Notes: a model not told the origin generated them from the letters alone. A stretch of 64,000 nt of DNA from Streptomyces acidiscabies (GCF_020010905.1 NZ_JAGJBY010000001.1:558001-622000), one strand, 5' to 3'. Counted from the stretch's first letter, positions 31,821-40,955 are shown. Numbers and translations are program-made.

Positions 31821-33166
31821 TCGCCCCGGCCGACCTCGACGCGCGCCTCGCCGGGATGAGCCCCGCCGAGCTGGAGCTGCTGGAGCAGGAGTTGGCGGAC
31901 CGGCTGTGGCAGAAGCGGTGGGGGAAGTGGAAGCCGTACCCGTGGCAGGTCCCGCCCCCGGCGATCGAGACGCTCGGCTGGTGGCTCCAGCTCGGAGGGC
32001 GGGGCACTGGCAAGACCGACGGGTGCGCCCGCTACATGGTCGCCCACGTCAACGGCCCCCCGTGCGACCCGCGGCTACGCGGCGGGCACCGCATGGCCAT
32101 CATCGCCCCGACCCAAGGCGACGCAGTCGAAGCGTGCGTCAACGGCCCATCCGGGCTGCGCACCCACGACCCGCGCGTCGTCCTCCGCACGACGGCCGGC
32201 GGCACCTTCGCGCGGTGGCCGTCCGGCGCCGAAGCGAAGCTCTTCGGCTGCCACACCCCGGACGACGTGGAGCGCCTCCGCGCTGGTGGCAACCGGTGCT
32301 TGGTGTGGATGGAGGAGGTCGCCGCGCAGCGCCGCCTCGGTGACGCGATCACGCACTCGGAGATGGGTCTCCGCATCGGACCGAACCCGCACTACATCGG
32401 GTCGACGACGCCGAAGCCGCGTACCGAGTTGATCGAGCTGACCCGGCGCGCGGACGTCATCATGACGCGCGGCCGGACCCGCGACGCGGTCCACCTCCCG
32501 CAGGAGCAGCGGGACAAGCTGATCGCTAAGTACGCCGGCACTCGCACCGAAGCGCAGGAGCTGGACGGCATCCTGCTGGAGGACATCGAGGGCGCCCTCT
32601 GGTCGCGGGCCGGGCTCGACACCGCGCGCGTCGGCGCCATCCCCCCGCTGGCCAGTGTCGTCGTCGCCATGGACCCCGCCGCCACGAGCCACGACGACGC
32701 CGACGAGATGGGCATCGTCGTCGCAGGGCGCGGTCAGCAGTACATCCCGGATCGGAACGGGTTCGCCCGCCAGCACGGGTACGCGCTCGACGACCTGTCG
32801 GGGCGGATGCCGCCGGTCGAAGCTGCGCGCCGGGCGATCCGCGCGTACCACGAGCACCGGGCCGACGCGATCGTGGCGGAGGTCAACAACGGCGGGGAGT
32901 GGATCGGGACCGTCATCCGGCAGATCGACCCGACCGTGAACTACCGGACCGTCACGGCCTCGCGGGGCAAGGTCACCCGGGCCGAGCCGGTGGCCGCGCT
33001 CACCGAGCAAGGTTCCGCGCACATCGTCGGCTCGCTCCCCGACCTGGAGGAGCAGCTCACCACGTGGGTCCCCGGCGACTCCAGCCCGGACCGGCTTGAC
33101 GCGTACGTGTGGGCCCTCACCGATCTCATGCTCGCGAGCGCGGGCAACACCGCCGCGATCGCCTAG
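31817..33166 (+). CDS. terL: terminase large subunit
   Basis: A 449-residue DNA-packaging motor. The ATPase domain shows Walker A in LGGRGTGKTDGCARY and Walker B in NRCLVWMEEVA; a GSTTPKPRTELIEL segment fits the coupling motif. The nuclease domain begins at VVAMDPAATSHDDADEMGIV, with the metal-binding Asp, and continues to a C-terminal DRLDAYVWALTDL acidic motif. It cuts and translocates phage DNA into the prohead through the portal encoded next. Confidence 0.93.
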   Translation: MIAPADLDARLAGMSPAELELLEQELADRLWQKRWGKWKPYPWQVPPPAIETLGWWLQLGGRGTGKTDGCARYMVAHVNGPPCDPRLRGGHRMAIIAPTQGDAVEACVNGPSGLRTHDPRVVLRTTAGGTFARWPSGAEAKLFGCHTPDDVERLRAGGNRCLVWMEEVAAQRRLGDAITHSEMGLRIGPNPHYIGSTTPKPRTELIELTRRADVIMTRGRTRDAVHLPQEQRDKLIAKYAGTRTEAQELDGILLEDIEGALWSRAGLDTARVGAIPPLASVVVAMDPAATSHDDADEMGIVVAGRGQQYIPDRNGFARQHGYALDDLSGRMPPVEAARRAIRAYHEHRADAIVAEVNNGGEWIGTVIRQIDPTVNYRTVTASRGKVTRAEPVAALTEQGSAHIVGSLPDLEEQLTTWVPGDSSPDRLDAYVWALTDLMLASAGNTAAIA

Positions 33167-33178
33167 GAGGACACCACC

Positions 33179-35503
33179 GTGAGCCAGTACAGGAACCGGG
33201 CCCTTCGCCGGGCCGCCGAGACCCGGGCCGCGCTCGGACTCGACATGCTCCGGGACCGCATGCCCATCACCGTCGCCTCCATCGGTGGTCAGCATTCCCT
33301 CACCATGGCGCTGGACGCCGAGGCCCGCGGCTACGCGAACAGCGCGGTCGCGTACCGGTGCGTTGCTGCGATCGCCGACAACGGGTCTTCTGTCCCCCTC
33401 GTTGTGCGACGGCCGGACGGTGACATCATCGATGGCCACCCCGTCGCCCACCTGTTCAACAAGCGGCCCAATCCCCTGACGTCCGCCCGCGTCTTCAAGT
33501 CCCTGCTCCTTCAGCAACTGGAGCTGGCCGGGCAGTCGTTCGTGTGGCTGGACCGGGGGGAAACCGGCCTCGGCGACGTCACGGAGGTGCACCTCGTCTT
33601 CGACCAGGTGGACGTCATCGTGGACCGGCCGCTCGCTCAGCGTCCGACGACCGCGAACATCGTCGGGTTCATGATCCGGCGCGGAGACGGCACACAGGTC
33701 CCGGTGCTCCCTGAGGAGATGCTGTGGCTCCGCTACCCGCATCCGTGGGACCCGCTCGGCTGCCTGCCGCCGTGGCGCGCGGCTCGGCACGCCGTCGACA
33801 TGGACGCGTACGCTCGTGAGTGGCAACGGCAGTCGTACAAGAACGGGGGCCGCCCGGCTGGCGTCGTCTACCTCGGTGACATGGAAGACCGGGAGTTCAC
33901 TCAGGTCAAGGCGTCGTGGCGGTCGTCGATGCAAGGCCCGGAGAACGCCGGGAAGACCCTCCTCGTACGGTCGTCGCCCGGCGGCGGGCAGAACGGCAGC
34001 AAGAAGGGCATCGGGTATGAGCGGCTGACGTTCACGGCCGCCGAGATGGAGTATCTCGAAAGCCGCATGGCCAACGGCGCCGAGGTGATGATGGCCTTCG
34101 GTATCCCGCACGACTACCTCGCGGGCGGCACCACGTACGAGAACCGGGCGGCGGCGAAGACCACGTTGTGGTCGGACACGATCGTTCCCAAGCTGGAGAT
34201 CATCGGCAGCGAGATCGACCTCCGCCTGTTGCCGTCCGACGACGAGGAAGCCGAGTGGGATCTCTCCGGAGTCGATGCGCTCCAGGAGGGCCGGGACTCG
34301 ATCGCGAACCGGACCCGGGCCTCGGTGTACGCGGACACGCTGACGATCGACGAGGCGCGCGCCGAGCTGGGTAAGGAGCCGTTGCCGGGCGGGATCGGCG
34401 AGCACACGCTGACGCCGTACCGGGCGCAGTGGGCGCCGGTACAGGGTGCGCCCGGGACCGACGAGGCGCGGTCGTGGGACGTCGATTTCTCCCGTCTCGC
34501 CCCGTCGTCTCCGGACGTCGGCGCCGTCGTCGAGCGGGCGGTTGAGGCCGTGCTAGTACGGCTGCTCGGCGGTACTCCGCCGCAGGTCGACGACCATCCG
34601 ACGCCCCGCCTGGAGCGCGCCGACGACACCCCGTCGTCCCCGTCGCTCGCCGACATCAACGCGGCGTACGACGACCTGGAGCCCAACGGCCGGCGCGCGG
34701 TGCAGGCCCTCGCCCGGGAACAGCGGGAGCGCACCCTCCGCGACTTCGACCGGCTGATGAAGAAGCCCGAGCGATCGGCGGCATGGCTCAGCGAGGTGCG
34801 GGCGCAGTCCTGCGCACTTGCTCGGGAGAAGCAAGTCCTCCTCGCGCCGCCGGACCCGGAGGAAGTACCGGCCGCGCGCCTCACCGACATGGACGTCGCG
34901 TCCGGCCCGGAGGGCTGGGAGGAGCGCGTCAGCGTGCGGGATCTGTTCGACGGCCGTTACTGGAGGCGGCGGACAGCGGAGGCGCTGCGGCCGTGGATCG
35001 AGCGCGTGTGGCGCCGAGGCGGGGCTTCGATCAGCGGGTCGTTCGACCTCGACGAGCCTGACGTGACGCGCGCCCTGGCCGACCGGATCGAGGAGCTGGC
35101 TGGGCAGGTCACCGCGACTACGGAGCAGGTGCTGCGCTCGCAGCTCCTCGCGCACGGCGTCGCGGAGGGGGAGTCGGTGCCCGAGCTGCGCGCCCGAATC
35201 CAGCAGGTGTTCACCAACCTGGGCGACTACCGGGCCACGATGATCGCCCGCACCGAGACCGTCGGCGGGTACTCACAGGCGAGCTTCCTTGCCGCGCTGG
35301 ACGCGGGCGCCACGAAGAAGACATGGCTGGCGACCGGCGACCAGCGGACGCGAGAGACCCACCGGCAGGAGAACGGCAGCACGGCCGCGATGAACAAGCG
35401 GTTCACCCTCACCAAGTCGCGGTGGCCGGCGGACCCGACCGCACCGGCCGCGCAATCCATTCAGTGCCGGTGCGCGCTGACCTACTCGTTCGAGGAGTCC
35501 TGA
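33179..35503 (+). CDS. portal protein fused to a MuF-like minor head domain
   Basis: A 774-residue fusion. Residues 1-430 are an HK97-type portal (AVAYRCVAAIADNGSSVPL, PWRAARHAVDMDAYAREW and IPHDYLAGGTTYENRAAAK). Residues about 500-774 are a Mu F-like head morphogenesis domain, recognisable by ARTETVGGYSQASFLAAL, KTWLATGDQRTRETH and the terminal IQCRCALTYSFE. In most phages these are two adjacent genes; here they form one protein without any internal stop. The portal ring forms the DNA entry vertex. AGGAGG precedes the GTG. Confidence 0.9.
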   Translation: MSQYRNRALRRAAETRAALGLDMLRDRMPITVASIGGQHSLTMALDAEARGYANSAVAYRCVAAIADNGSSVPLVVRRPDGDIIDGHPVAHLFNKRPNPLTSARVFKSLLLQQLELAGQSFVWLDRGETGLGDVTEVHLVFDQVDVIVDRPLAQRPTTANIVGFMIRRGDGTQVPVLPEEMLWLRYPHPWDPLGCLPPWRAARHAVDMDAYAREWQRQSYKNGGRPAGVVYLGDMEDREFTQVKASWRSSMQGPENAGKTLLVRSSPGGGQNGSKKGIGYERLTFTAAEMEYLESRMANGAEVMMAFGIPHDYLAGGTTYENRAAAKTTLWSDTIVPKLEIIGSEIDLRLLPSDDEEAEWDLSGVDALQEGRDSIANRTRASVYADTLTIDEARAELGKEPLPGGIGEHTLTPYRAQWAPVQGAPGTDEARSWDVDFSRLAPSSPDVGAVVERAVEAVLVRLLGGTPPQVDDHPTPRLERADDTPSSPSLADINAAYDDLEPNGRRAVQALAREQRERTLRDFDRLMKKPERSAAWLSEVRAQSCALAREKQVLLAPPDPEEVPAARLTDMDVASGPEGWEERVSVRDLFDGRYWRRRTAEALRPWIERVWRRGGASISGSFDLDEPDVTRALADRIEELAGQVTATTEQVLRSQLLAHGVAEGESVPELRARIQQVFTNLGDYRATMIARTETVGGYSQASFLAALDAGATKKTWLATGDQRTRETHRQENGSTAAMNKRFTLTKSRWPADPTAPAAQSIQCRCALTYSFEES

Positions 35504-35505
35504 CC

Positions 35506-35853
35506 ATGGCCACCCTGCTGCGCGGCGAGGTCCGCGCGATCCTCCAGCCCGCCGGGCACGCCCAATACACCGGCGCCTACTGCCCGCCAGGCGTGCCGTT
35601 CCGTGAGGTGCGCCGAGGGCCGTACGACGGGAAGCAGAACATCGCCGTTCGCCTCGGGACTGACGGCGAAGTCCCCAAGCTGATGACGTTTGCCCACGGG
35701 CAGGTCGTCTACGAATACGACGGCCGCGACAAGCAGCACAGGGCGGTGTACCGGTACTCCCCGAAGCTGTCGTCGGCGCACCGCGACGTGATGAACGGCG
35801 TGGCCGAGGTGTACGCCGCGCACGCCCTCAACCAGGCCAAGGGAGGCCAGTGA
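35506..35853 (+). CDS. small head-region protein, unknown function
   Basis: A 115-residue protein between portal and protease genes, with beta-rich segments such as KQNIAVRLGTDGEVPKLMTF and VVYEYDGRDKQHRAVYRYS. It starts three bases after the portal stop. The position suggests a minor head or scaffold-associated protein; no family recognised. Confidence 0.55.
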   Translation: MATLLRGEVRAILQPAGHAQYTGAYCPPGVPFREVRRGPYDGKQNIAVRLGTDGEVPKLMTFAHGQVVYEYDGRDKQHRAVYRYSPKLSSAHRDVMNGVAEVYAAHALNQAKGGQ

Positions 35854-36497
35854 TGACGGAGATCGAGTTCCGCAGCCTTGACGAGATCGACTGGCGCGTA
35901 GCCGACGGCGACGACGGGACCTTCGAGGGCCGCGCCTGCCAGTACGGAGTCGTCGACAGCTACGGCACGACCTTTCACCAGCGGACGTTCCGCAAGGGGC
36001 TGAGGGGCTCGTACGCCCTGCTGTTCATGCACAGCCCCATGCAGCCGGTCGGGACCTTCACCGCCGAGGAGCGGGACGACGGTCTGTACATCAGCGGCCG
36101 GTACGACGACACGGCGGCCGGGCGGGACGCGCGCACCATGGCGCGCAGCGGCAGCGCGTCCGAGCTGTCGGTGGGGTTCGTCCGCACCGACCTCCCGGAC
36201 TGGAAGAAGCTGTACGAGATGGAGGAGGAGGCCCGGAAGGAACTCCTCAACAACATCAAGTCGGCGCGGCTGGTGGAGGTCTCGCAGATTACCGCCCGCA
36301 TGGCGGCCGTGCCCGGCTCGAAGCTGAAGACCGTACGCAGCGCACTGGGCGAGCTGTACGCGGAGGTCGACGCCCCAACGATCGCCGACCGTATCCGGGA
36401 GGAGCAGGAGCGCCGTGCGGCCGAGGTCGACGAGCAGATGCAGGAGCGGAAGCGGCGGGCGGCGCTGCTGCGTCTGACCGGCGTCGCCACCGGCTGA
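35853..36497 (+). CDS. HK97-family prohead protease
   Basis: A 214-residue serine protease of the herpesvirus-assemblin-like clan. Landmarks are the start FRSLDEIDWRVADGDDGTFEGRA, the catalytic His region YALLFMHSPMQPVGTF and the Ser region GSASELSVGFV. It trims the capsid protein's scaffold domain during maturation; the next large gene encodes that capsid. An ATG at 35853, with GGGAGG upstream, is chosen over the GTG three bases earlier. Confidence 0.9.
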   Translation: MTEIEFRSLDEIDWRVADGDDGTFEGRACQYGVVDSYGTTFHQRTFRKGLRGSYALLFMHSPMQPVGTFTAEERDDGLYISGRYDDTAAGRDARTMARSGSASELSVGFVRTDLPDWKKLYEMEEEARKELLNNIKSARLVEVSQITARMAAVPGSKLKTVRSALGELYAEVDAPTIADRIREEQERRAAEVDEQMQERKRRAALLRLTGVATG

Positions 36498-36499
36498 CG

Positions 36500-36548
36500 G
36501 GCGGATTGCAGCCCCCACCTCCGCGCACCCGCCGAATCGATCTACCCT
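36500..36548 (+). promoter_or_regulatory. candidate late promoter copy 2 (before capsid gene)
   Basis: This is the second copy of the 18-bp GGCGGATTGCAGCCCCCA element, followed by ACCCGCC and CTACCCTCC with almost the same spacing as the terminase copy. It would provide extra transcription of the capsid and downstream genes. The coding gap here (190 bp) is unusually long for this operon, which supports a regulatory role. Confidence 0.6.
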
Positions 36549-36687
36549 CCCCCCATCCGGGCCGCACTGACCGGACGTGAAAGCCCAGTGCGCTGCCGGG
36601 CGCGATCCACCGGCCGTGACAGACGGACCGCAGACACCCATCACGTATGGGCGGCTGCGAGCCGTCCACGGACCGAGAGGACTCGCG

Positions 36688-37992
36688 GTGAGCAACTTCG
36701 CGAAGATCCGCCCCATCGGTCGCCGCCGCGACGGACGACCGATCTACCCCATCAAGGGCGGCGCCCCCACCCTGCTGGAGCAGCGCGACGAGGTCGCCCG
36801 CCTCCTTGCTGACCCGACCTACGACGGTGACATCGAGGAGCTGCTCGCGCGCGCCGACCAGGTCAGTGCGCAGATCGAGCAGGCCAACCAGCGCGACGCC
36901 CGCCTCCGTCAGCTCCAGGGCCTCGTCCCGCCCGGCGACCCGCAGCCCTCTCCCGGCCAGCGGCAGCAGCCCGGCATGCAGCCCGACGAGCGCGGCAACA
37001 ACCACCCGGTCACCGTCGCCGAAGCGTTCGTCCGCTCCGTGGCACTGGAGACCTTCCGCTCCGGCGGCATGCGCGGCAAGTTCGGCGTCGACTTCTCCCA
37101 GCCCGTCGACCAGCGCGCCGCCCCCGCTGGCACGGTCACCACGACCACGCAGCCGCAGCAAAACACCCGGGTGCCGGGGATCATCCCGAACAACCCCGAC
37201 TTCCCCCTGCTCGTCGCTGGCCTCCTTGACCGGCAGACGTCGGACGGGACGACGCTGGAGTACATGCGAGACGCGTCCGGCCCGCAGTCGACGTGGAACA
37301 AGGCCGCGGTCGTCGCCGAGGGCGGCGACAAGCCGAAGTCCGGCCCGTTCGTGTTCGACCTGATCACGACGACGCTCAAGACCGTGGCGCACTGGGTGCC
37401 CATCACCCGGCAGGCTGCGGACGACAACTCGCAGCTCATGGGCTACATCAACGGCCGTCTCACGTACGGCCTTGAGTACAAGATGGACCGCGAGATCCTC
37501 ACCGGGAACGGCACCACGGAGATGCAGGGGATCTTGACGACCCCCGGCATCGGCTCCTACCAGCCCGGCGTGGGGTCGACGGACGTCAAGCTGATCACGG
37601 TCCGCAAGGCCAAGACCCAGGGGGAGTTGGCGCTCTACCCGCCGACCGCGATCGTCCTCAACCCGATGGACTGGCAGGACATCGAGCTCGACGAGGACGA
37701 CAACGGACAGTTCCGTGTCATCGCGAACGTCACCGACCCCGGCGCCCCGATGCGCCTGTGGGGCCTGACCGTCGTCACCACCGTGGCGATGGCGGCCGGG
37801 ACCGCGCTCCTCGGCGGGTTCCGTACGGGGGCGACGCTGTGGGAGCGGCAGGGGATCACGATCCTCATGACCGACTCGCACGCGGACTACTTCACCGCGA
37901 ACACCCTGGTCATCCTCGCGGAGCGGCGCGCGAACGTCGCCGTGCACACGCCTCAGGCGTTCGTCCGGATCACCTTCGCCGCAGCGACCTGA
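36688..37992 (+). CDS. HK97-fold major capsid protein
   Basis: A 434-residue capsid protein. The first ~115 residues are helical and Gln-rich (LLARADQVSAQIEQANQRDA), the cleavable scaffold (delta) domain. The HK97 core follows, with NKAAVVAEGGDKPKSGPFVF, AHWVPITRQAADD, YKMDREILTGNGT and GGFRTGATLWERQGITI. The preceding protease should remove the delta domain. The GTG at 36688 was chosen because it opens the helical domain behind GAGAGG; upstream codons overlap the late promoter region. Confidence 0.93.
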   Translation: MSNFAKIRPIGRRRDGRPIYPIKGGAPTLLEQRDEVARLLADPTYDGDIEELLARADQVSAQIEQANQRDARLRQLQGLVPPGDPQPSPGQRQQPGMQPDERGNNHPVTVAEAFVRSVALETFRSGGMRGKFGVDFSQPVDQRAAPAGTVTTTTQPQQNTRVPGIIPNNPDFPLLVAGLLDRQTSDGTTLEYMRDASGPQSTWNKAAVVAEGGDKPKSGPFVFDLITTTLKTVAHWVPITRQAADDNSQLMGYINGRLTYGLEYKMDREILTGNGTTEMQGILTTPGIGSYQPGVGSTDVKLITVRKAKTQGELALYPPTAIVLNPMDWQDIELDEDDNGQFRVIANVTDPGAPMRLWGLTVVTTVAMAAGTALLGGFRTGATLWERQGITILMTDSHADYFTANTLVILAERRANVAVHTPQAFVRITFAAAT

Positions 37993-38004
37993 CGCCCCCT
38001 CTCC

Positions 38005-38034
38005 GGGCGCGGCGCCCTCCCCCGCGCCGCGCCC
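38005..38034 (+). terminator. hairpin directly after the capsid gene
   Basis: GGGCGCGGCG and CGCCGCGCCC form a perfect 10-bp stem with a 10-nt loop a few bases after the capsid stop. With no T run it is more likely a partial terminator or mRNA 3'-end protector that favours capsid output. Confidence 0.5.
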
Positions 38035-38069
38035 ACCCCAACCGCCGGCCACACCGTGAGGAGCCACCG

Positions 38070-38354
38070 ATGGCCACCACCCGCAAGACCACCGAGGACG
38101 AGACCGAGCAGCCGAACCCCGCCGCCGTCCGCACCCAGGAGTACCCGGCCGGTGTCGGCTGGCAGATCGGCCAGACCGCGCCCGACGATGCGTTCCGCGC
38201 GCTCGACGCGGCGGGGACCGGCGAGCCCACGGGCCCGGTCGTGCACACCCACCCCGGCGGCTACGCACGGCAGATCGCGGTGAAGGACTCGGTCATCACG
38301 ACCGGCGTCCGCCGTGAGCTGGACGCGGCCGAGGCCGAGAGCGCCGAGGGCTGA
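38070..38354 (+). CDS. small head protein, unknown function
   Basis: A 94-residue protein with a charged, Thr/Glu-rich start and a compact segment (EYPAGVGWQIGQTAPDDAFR). It lies directly after the capsid gene, where decoration or head-completion proteins are often encoded, but I see no family signature. GTGAGGAG precedes the ATG. Confidence 0.55.
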   Translation: MATTRKTTEDETEQPNPAAVRTQEYPAGVGWQIGQTAPDDAFRALDAAGTGEPTGPVVHTHPGGYARQIAVKDSVITTGVRRELDAAEAESAEG

Positions 38355-38357
38355 CCG

Positions 38358-39041
38358 ATGGCGTACTGCTCCCTGGCTGACGCGCGCGAGAAGGGCGTGA
38401 CCGGCGATGACGCCGACGTCGCGGCCTGGATCGCTGCTGCCATGGAGCGGATCACCCGGTACACGCAGGACCTCTTCGAGCCAACTCCCCTGGTGGTGGT
38501 GAGTGACGTGGGCGCGGGGGGACTGATCATCCTCCCGCGCCGCGTCCGCACGGTGTCCTCGGTCCGGCCTGTGCTGGCGTCCGACGACGCCCCGTCGGTC
38601 CCGTCGTCTGCCTACCGGGTCACCTCGTCTGACGTGCTCGGACAGGTCGACGCCGTGCACCTAAGGCTCGGTGGCTGGGACGACCTGGTGGTCGGGGCTG
38701 AGTCGTACAACGGCGGCTGGGCGAGGCTGTGGGATCGGTGGGGTGCGCGGCAGGTCGAGGTGGCCGGCGTTTTCGGGTACGCCGAGGTGCCGCTCCTCGT
38801 CGCGCAGGCGTGCGCGCTGCTGGCCGCCGACCTCCAGGCGCAGGCTGCGCCGTCGGATGCGGACGCGGCCACCGATCCGTCGCTCCAGGTCGACGACGAG
38901 GGAAACAACGTCGCTATCGAGAACACCGACGCCTCGTCGTCGGAGGACGTCTCCCCGTCGTCGTCGACCGGATCGACGCAGGTAGACGCCCTCCTCGCGA
39001 GCTATCTCAATCGGGGTCACACCTTGATCGGGGGCGTGTGA
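38358..39041 (+). CDS. head-tail connector/adaptor protein (gp6-like)
   Basis: A 227-residue protein beginning MAYCSLADAREKGVTGDDAD, followed by AAWIAAAMERITRYTQDLF, a pattern of HK97 gp6-type adaptors that bind under the portal. A beta-rich centre (IILPRRVRTVSSVRPVL) follows, and the end is a disordered Ser/Asp-rich stretch. The position after the capsid genes supports the call. Confidence 0.7.
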   Translation: MAYCSLADAREKGVTGDDADVAAWIAAAMERITRYTQDLFEPTPLVVVSDVGAGGLIILPRRVRTVSSVRPVLASDDAPSVPSSAYRVTSSDVLGQVDAVHLRLGGWDDLVVGAESYNGGWARLWDRWGARQVEVAGVFGYAEVPLLVAQACALLAADLQAQAAPSDADAATDPSLQVDDEGNNVAIENTDASSSEDVSPSSSTGSTQVDALLASYLNRGHTLIGGV

Positions 39042-39511
39042 TGGTGAGGGCGAGAGCGCGCGTCTCGACACGGATGCGGGCCGAGGCGACGACGACGATC
39101 AACACCCGCGCGTACGAGACCGGCCTGCGCCGCTGGTTCGGCGGCATGTCGGCGGACGTCGCGAAGGCCGTCGATCGCACCCGTATCGATGTCCAGAACG
39201 AAGCGCGCCGCCGTGCTCCCGTGGACACCGGCCGTCTGCGTTCCTCGATCGTCTCGCGCGTTGAAGGTGGCGGCCGGTCGCTCGGGTACGCGGTCGGTAC
39301 GAACGTCAGCTACGCGGCCGACGTGGAGTACGGGACCGCGCCGCACGTCATCAAGCCGAAGGACAAGAAGGCCCTGTTCTGGCCGGGCGCTGCTCACCCG
39401 GTTGCGCAGGTCAACCACCCCGGCACCGCGCCGCGACCGTTCCTTCGTCCGGCGATCGAGTTGACGCCGATCTTCTGGCGGGCGCACGCCTCGCAGATCG
39501 GACGGCGCTGA
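39041..39511 (+). CDS. HK97 gp10-like head-tail joining protein
   Basis: A 156-residue basic protein containing RRRAPVDTGRLRSSI, YAADVEYGTAPHVI and GTAPRPFLRPAIE, the three landmark segments of the HK97-gp10/minor tail family. It completes the neck between head and tail. ATGA overlaps couple it to both neighbours. Confidence 0.85.
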   Translation: MVRARARVSTRMRAEATTTINTRAYETGLRRWFGGMSADVAKAVDRTRIDVQNEARRRAPVDTGRLRSSIVSRVEGGGRSLGYAVGTNVSYAADVEYGTAPHVIKPKDKKALFWPGAAHPVAQVNHPGTAPRPFLRPAIELTPIFWRAHASQIGRR

Positions 39512-39960
39512 TGGCCGCCACCACGTCCGGCGCGATCAAGGCGTACTTGGAGTCCCTGAGCTTCGGCGTACCCGTGTTCCGTGACGGCCCCCGCGAGGGG
39601 CAGGCTGAGCCGTACGTCGTCGTCCAGGAAGGCATCCCCGCCGGACTCGACACGATCGCCAACGGCGACTTCGGCGACCCGAACGCCGAGATCAACATCG
39701 CTGAGACCGTCATCGTCGACCTCGTTCAGCGCGCCCGCGTCCAGACCGGCGCCGCCACCACGAAGGTCACCGAGCGGTACGGCCTCGCCGAGGCGATCGC
39801 GCACGCCCTCCACGGCTGCACCCTTCCCGCGCACCCTGCGAAGGTCACCGCCGTCCGCGTCCAGGACATCGACCGCATCCCCATCGAGGACAACCGCGTC
39901 CGGCACTCGATCACCGTCACGGTCCGGCGGACCCTCCTGCGCGACGAGGTGACCCCGTGA
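39511..39960 (+). CDS. tail terminator-like protein
   Basis: A 149-residue protein starting MAATTSGAIKAYLESLSFGV with a hexamer-type alpha/beta pattern (TVIVDLVQRARVQTG, RHSITVTVRRTLLRDE). The position between the gp10-like and tube genes is that of the tail terminator, which caps the tube and contacts the neck. It overlaps both neighbours by a few bases. Confidence 0.7.
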   Translation: MAATTSGAIKAYLESLSFGVPVFRDGPREGQAEPYVVVQEGIPAGLDTIANGDFGDPNAEINIAETVIVDLVQRARVQTGAATTKVTERYGLAEAIAHALHGCTLPAHPAKVTAVRVQDIDRIPIEDNRVRHSITVTVRRTLLRDEVTP

Positions 39961-40253
39961 GCGACCCCGTGTACCTCCCGATGGACCGCGACGAGGTCAT
40001 CTCCTACCTCGCCCCGTCGTGGCCGCCGCGCCCCGACACCGCCTACCTGACGCTCCCCGAGCAGACCGTCACCGACGGCGCCGCCATCGTCTACCCGACC
40101 GCCGGTCGACCCGGCACGTGCTGGTGGGTCGTCGACTCCACGATCCCCACCCAGGCCGCCGGCGTCCCGGACGAGGCGCTCGCCGAGCTGCTGCCGGGCT
40201 CGGTGCTGGGCGTCGTCCCCGCCGACCTGGCGGACACCCCGCCCCCGAGCTGA
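39957..40253 (+). CDS. small tail-region protein, unknown function
   Basis: A 98-residue protein, starting MSDPVYLPMDRDEVISYLAP, coupled to the tail terminator by GTGA. It is probably a minor neck or tail protein by position. No family recognised. Confidence 0.5.
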   Translation: MSDPVYLPMDRDEVISYLAPSWPPRPDTAYLTLPEQTVTDGAAIVYPTAGRPGTCWWVVDSTIPTQAAGVPDEALAELLPGSVLGVVPADLADTPPPS

Positions 40254-40285
40254 GCCGAACCCCGGCACCAGGAAGGACAACTCTC

Positions 40286-40864
40286 ATGGCCATCTCCCGA
40301 GTGACCAAGCTGTACGCGGTGGAGGACTGCAAGATCTTCCCGCTGCTCTCCGACCCGGACGGCGGTACTCCGTCGTACGCCGCGGGCATCGACGTGCCCG
40401 GCATCAAGGCGCTGGAGATCTCCGGCGACGTGGAGGTCAAGGAGCTGCGCGGCGACAACGGGCTCCTCGACAGCGACTCGTCGATCTCCAACATCACCGT
40501 GTCGTGGCCGCACGCCAAGCTGTCGATGGACGTCCTCGTCGCGCTGATGGACAGCACCGTCACCGACTCCGGGGCCACGCCGTCGCAGACGACGAAGTGG
40601 AAGCTGAAGAAGGGCGCCAAGCCGAAGCCCTTCAAGATCGAGGCCAAGACCCCGACGTCCGGCGGTGACCTCGTCGGCGGTGACGTGCACTTCGCGCTGC
40701 TGAAGTGCATCATGTCCAGCTTCCCGGGCCTCGGCCTCGCCGAGGAGGACTACAAGACCCCGGAGAACGAGGCGCGCGCCGTGCCGCTGATCAGCACCGG
40801 CGACTGGATCGACGTGACGATCAACGAGACCGCCACCGCGATCGCGACGGCCGCGACCCCGTGA
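40286..40864 (+). CDS. major tail tube protein
   Basis: A 192-residue protein with the beta-sandwich pattern of siphovirus tube proteins: ALEISGDVEVKELRGDNGLL near the start, then SWPHAKLSMDVLVALMDS and KPFKIEAKTPTSGGDL. Many copies stack into the tail tube. It has its own ribosome binding site (AGGAAGG) after a 32-bp gap and is followed by a hairpin, consistent with high expression. Confidence 0.82.
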   Translation: MAISRVTKLYAVEDCKIFPLLSDPDGGTPSYAAGIDVPGIKALEISGDVEVKELRGDNGLLDSDSSISNITVSWPHAKLSMDVLVALMDSTVTDSGATPSQTTKWKLKKGAKPKPFKIEAKTPTSGGDLVGGDVHFALLKCIMSSFPGLGLAEEDYKTPENEARAVPLISTGDWIDVTINETATAIATAATP

Positions 40865-40870
40865 CCCCGT

Positions 40871-40900
40871 GCGGGCGCGTCCATCGCTCAGCGCGCCCGC
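40871..40900 (+). terminator. hairpin directly after the tail tube gene
   Basis: GCGGGCGCG and CGCGCCCGC form a perfect 9-bp stem with a 12-nt loop just past the tail tube stop. Together with the hairpin after the capsid gene it marks the two most abundant structural proteins. Confidence 0.5.
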
Positions 40901-40955
40901 CCGGTCCCCCTCCTCATCCGCAGGCCGAACCCCGGCACTCACGTAGGGACCCACC

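Noticed and set aside
32075-34405. 776-residue minus-strand frame opposite terminase and portal
   Set aside because: Shadow frame; both plus-strand proteins are complete and typical.
36289-38268. 659-residue minus-strand frame opposite the capsid gene
   Set aside because: Shadow of the capsid region; Arg/Gly-rich composition.
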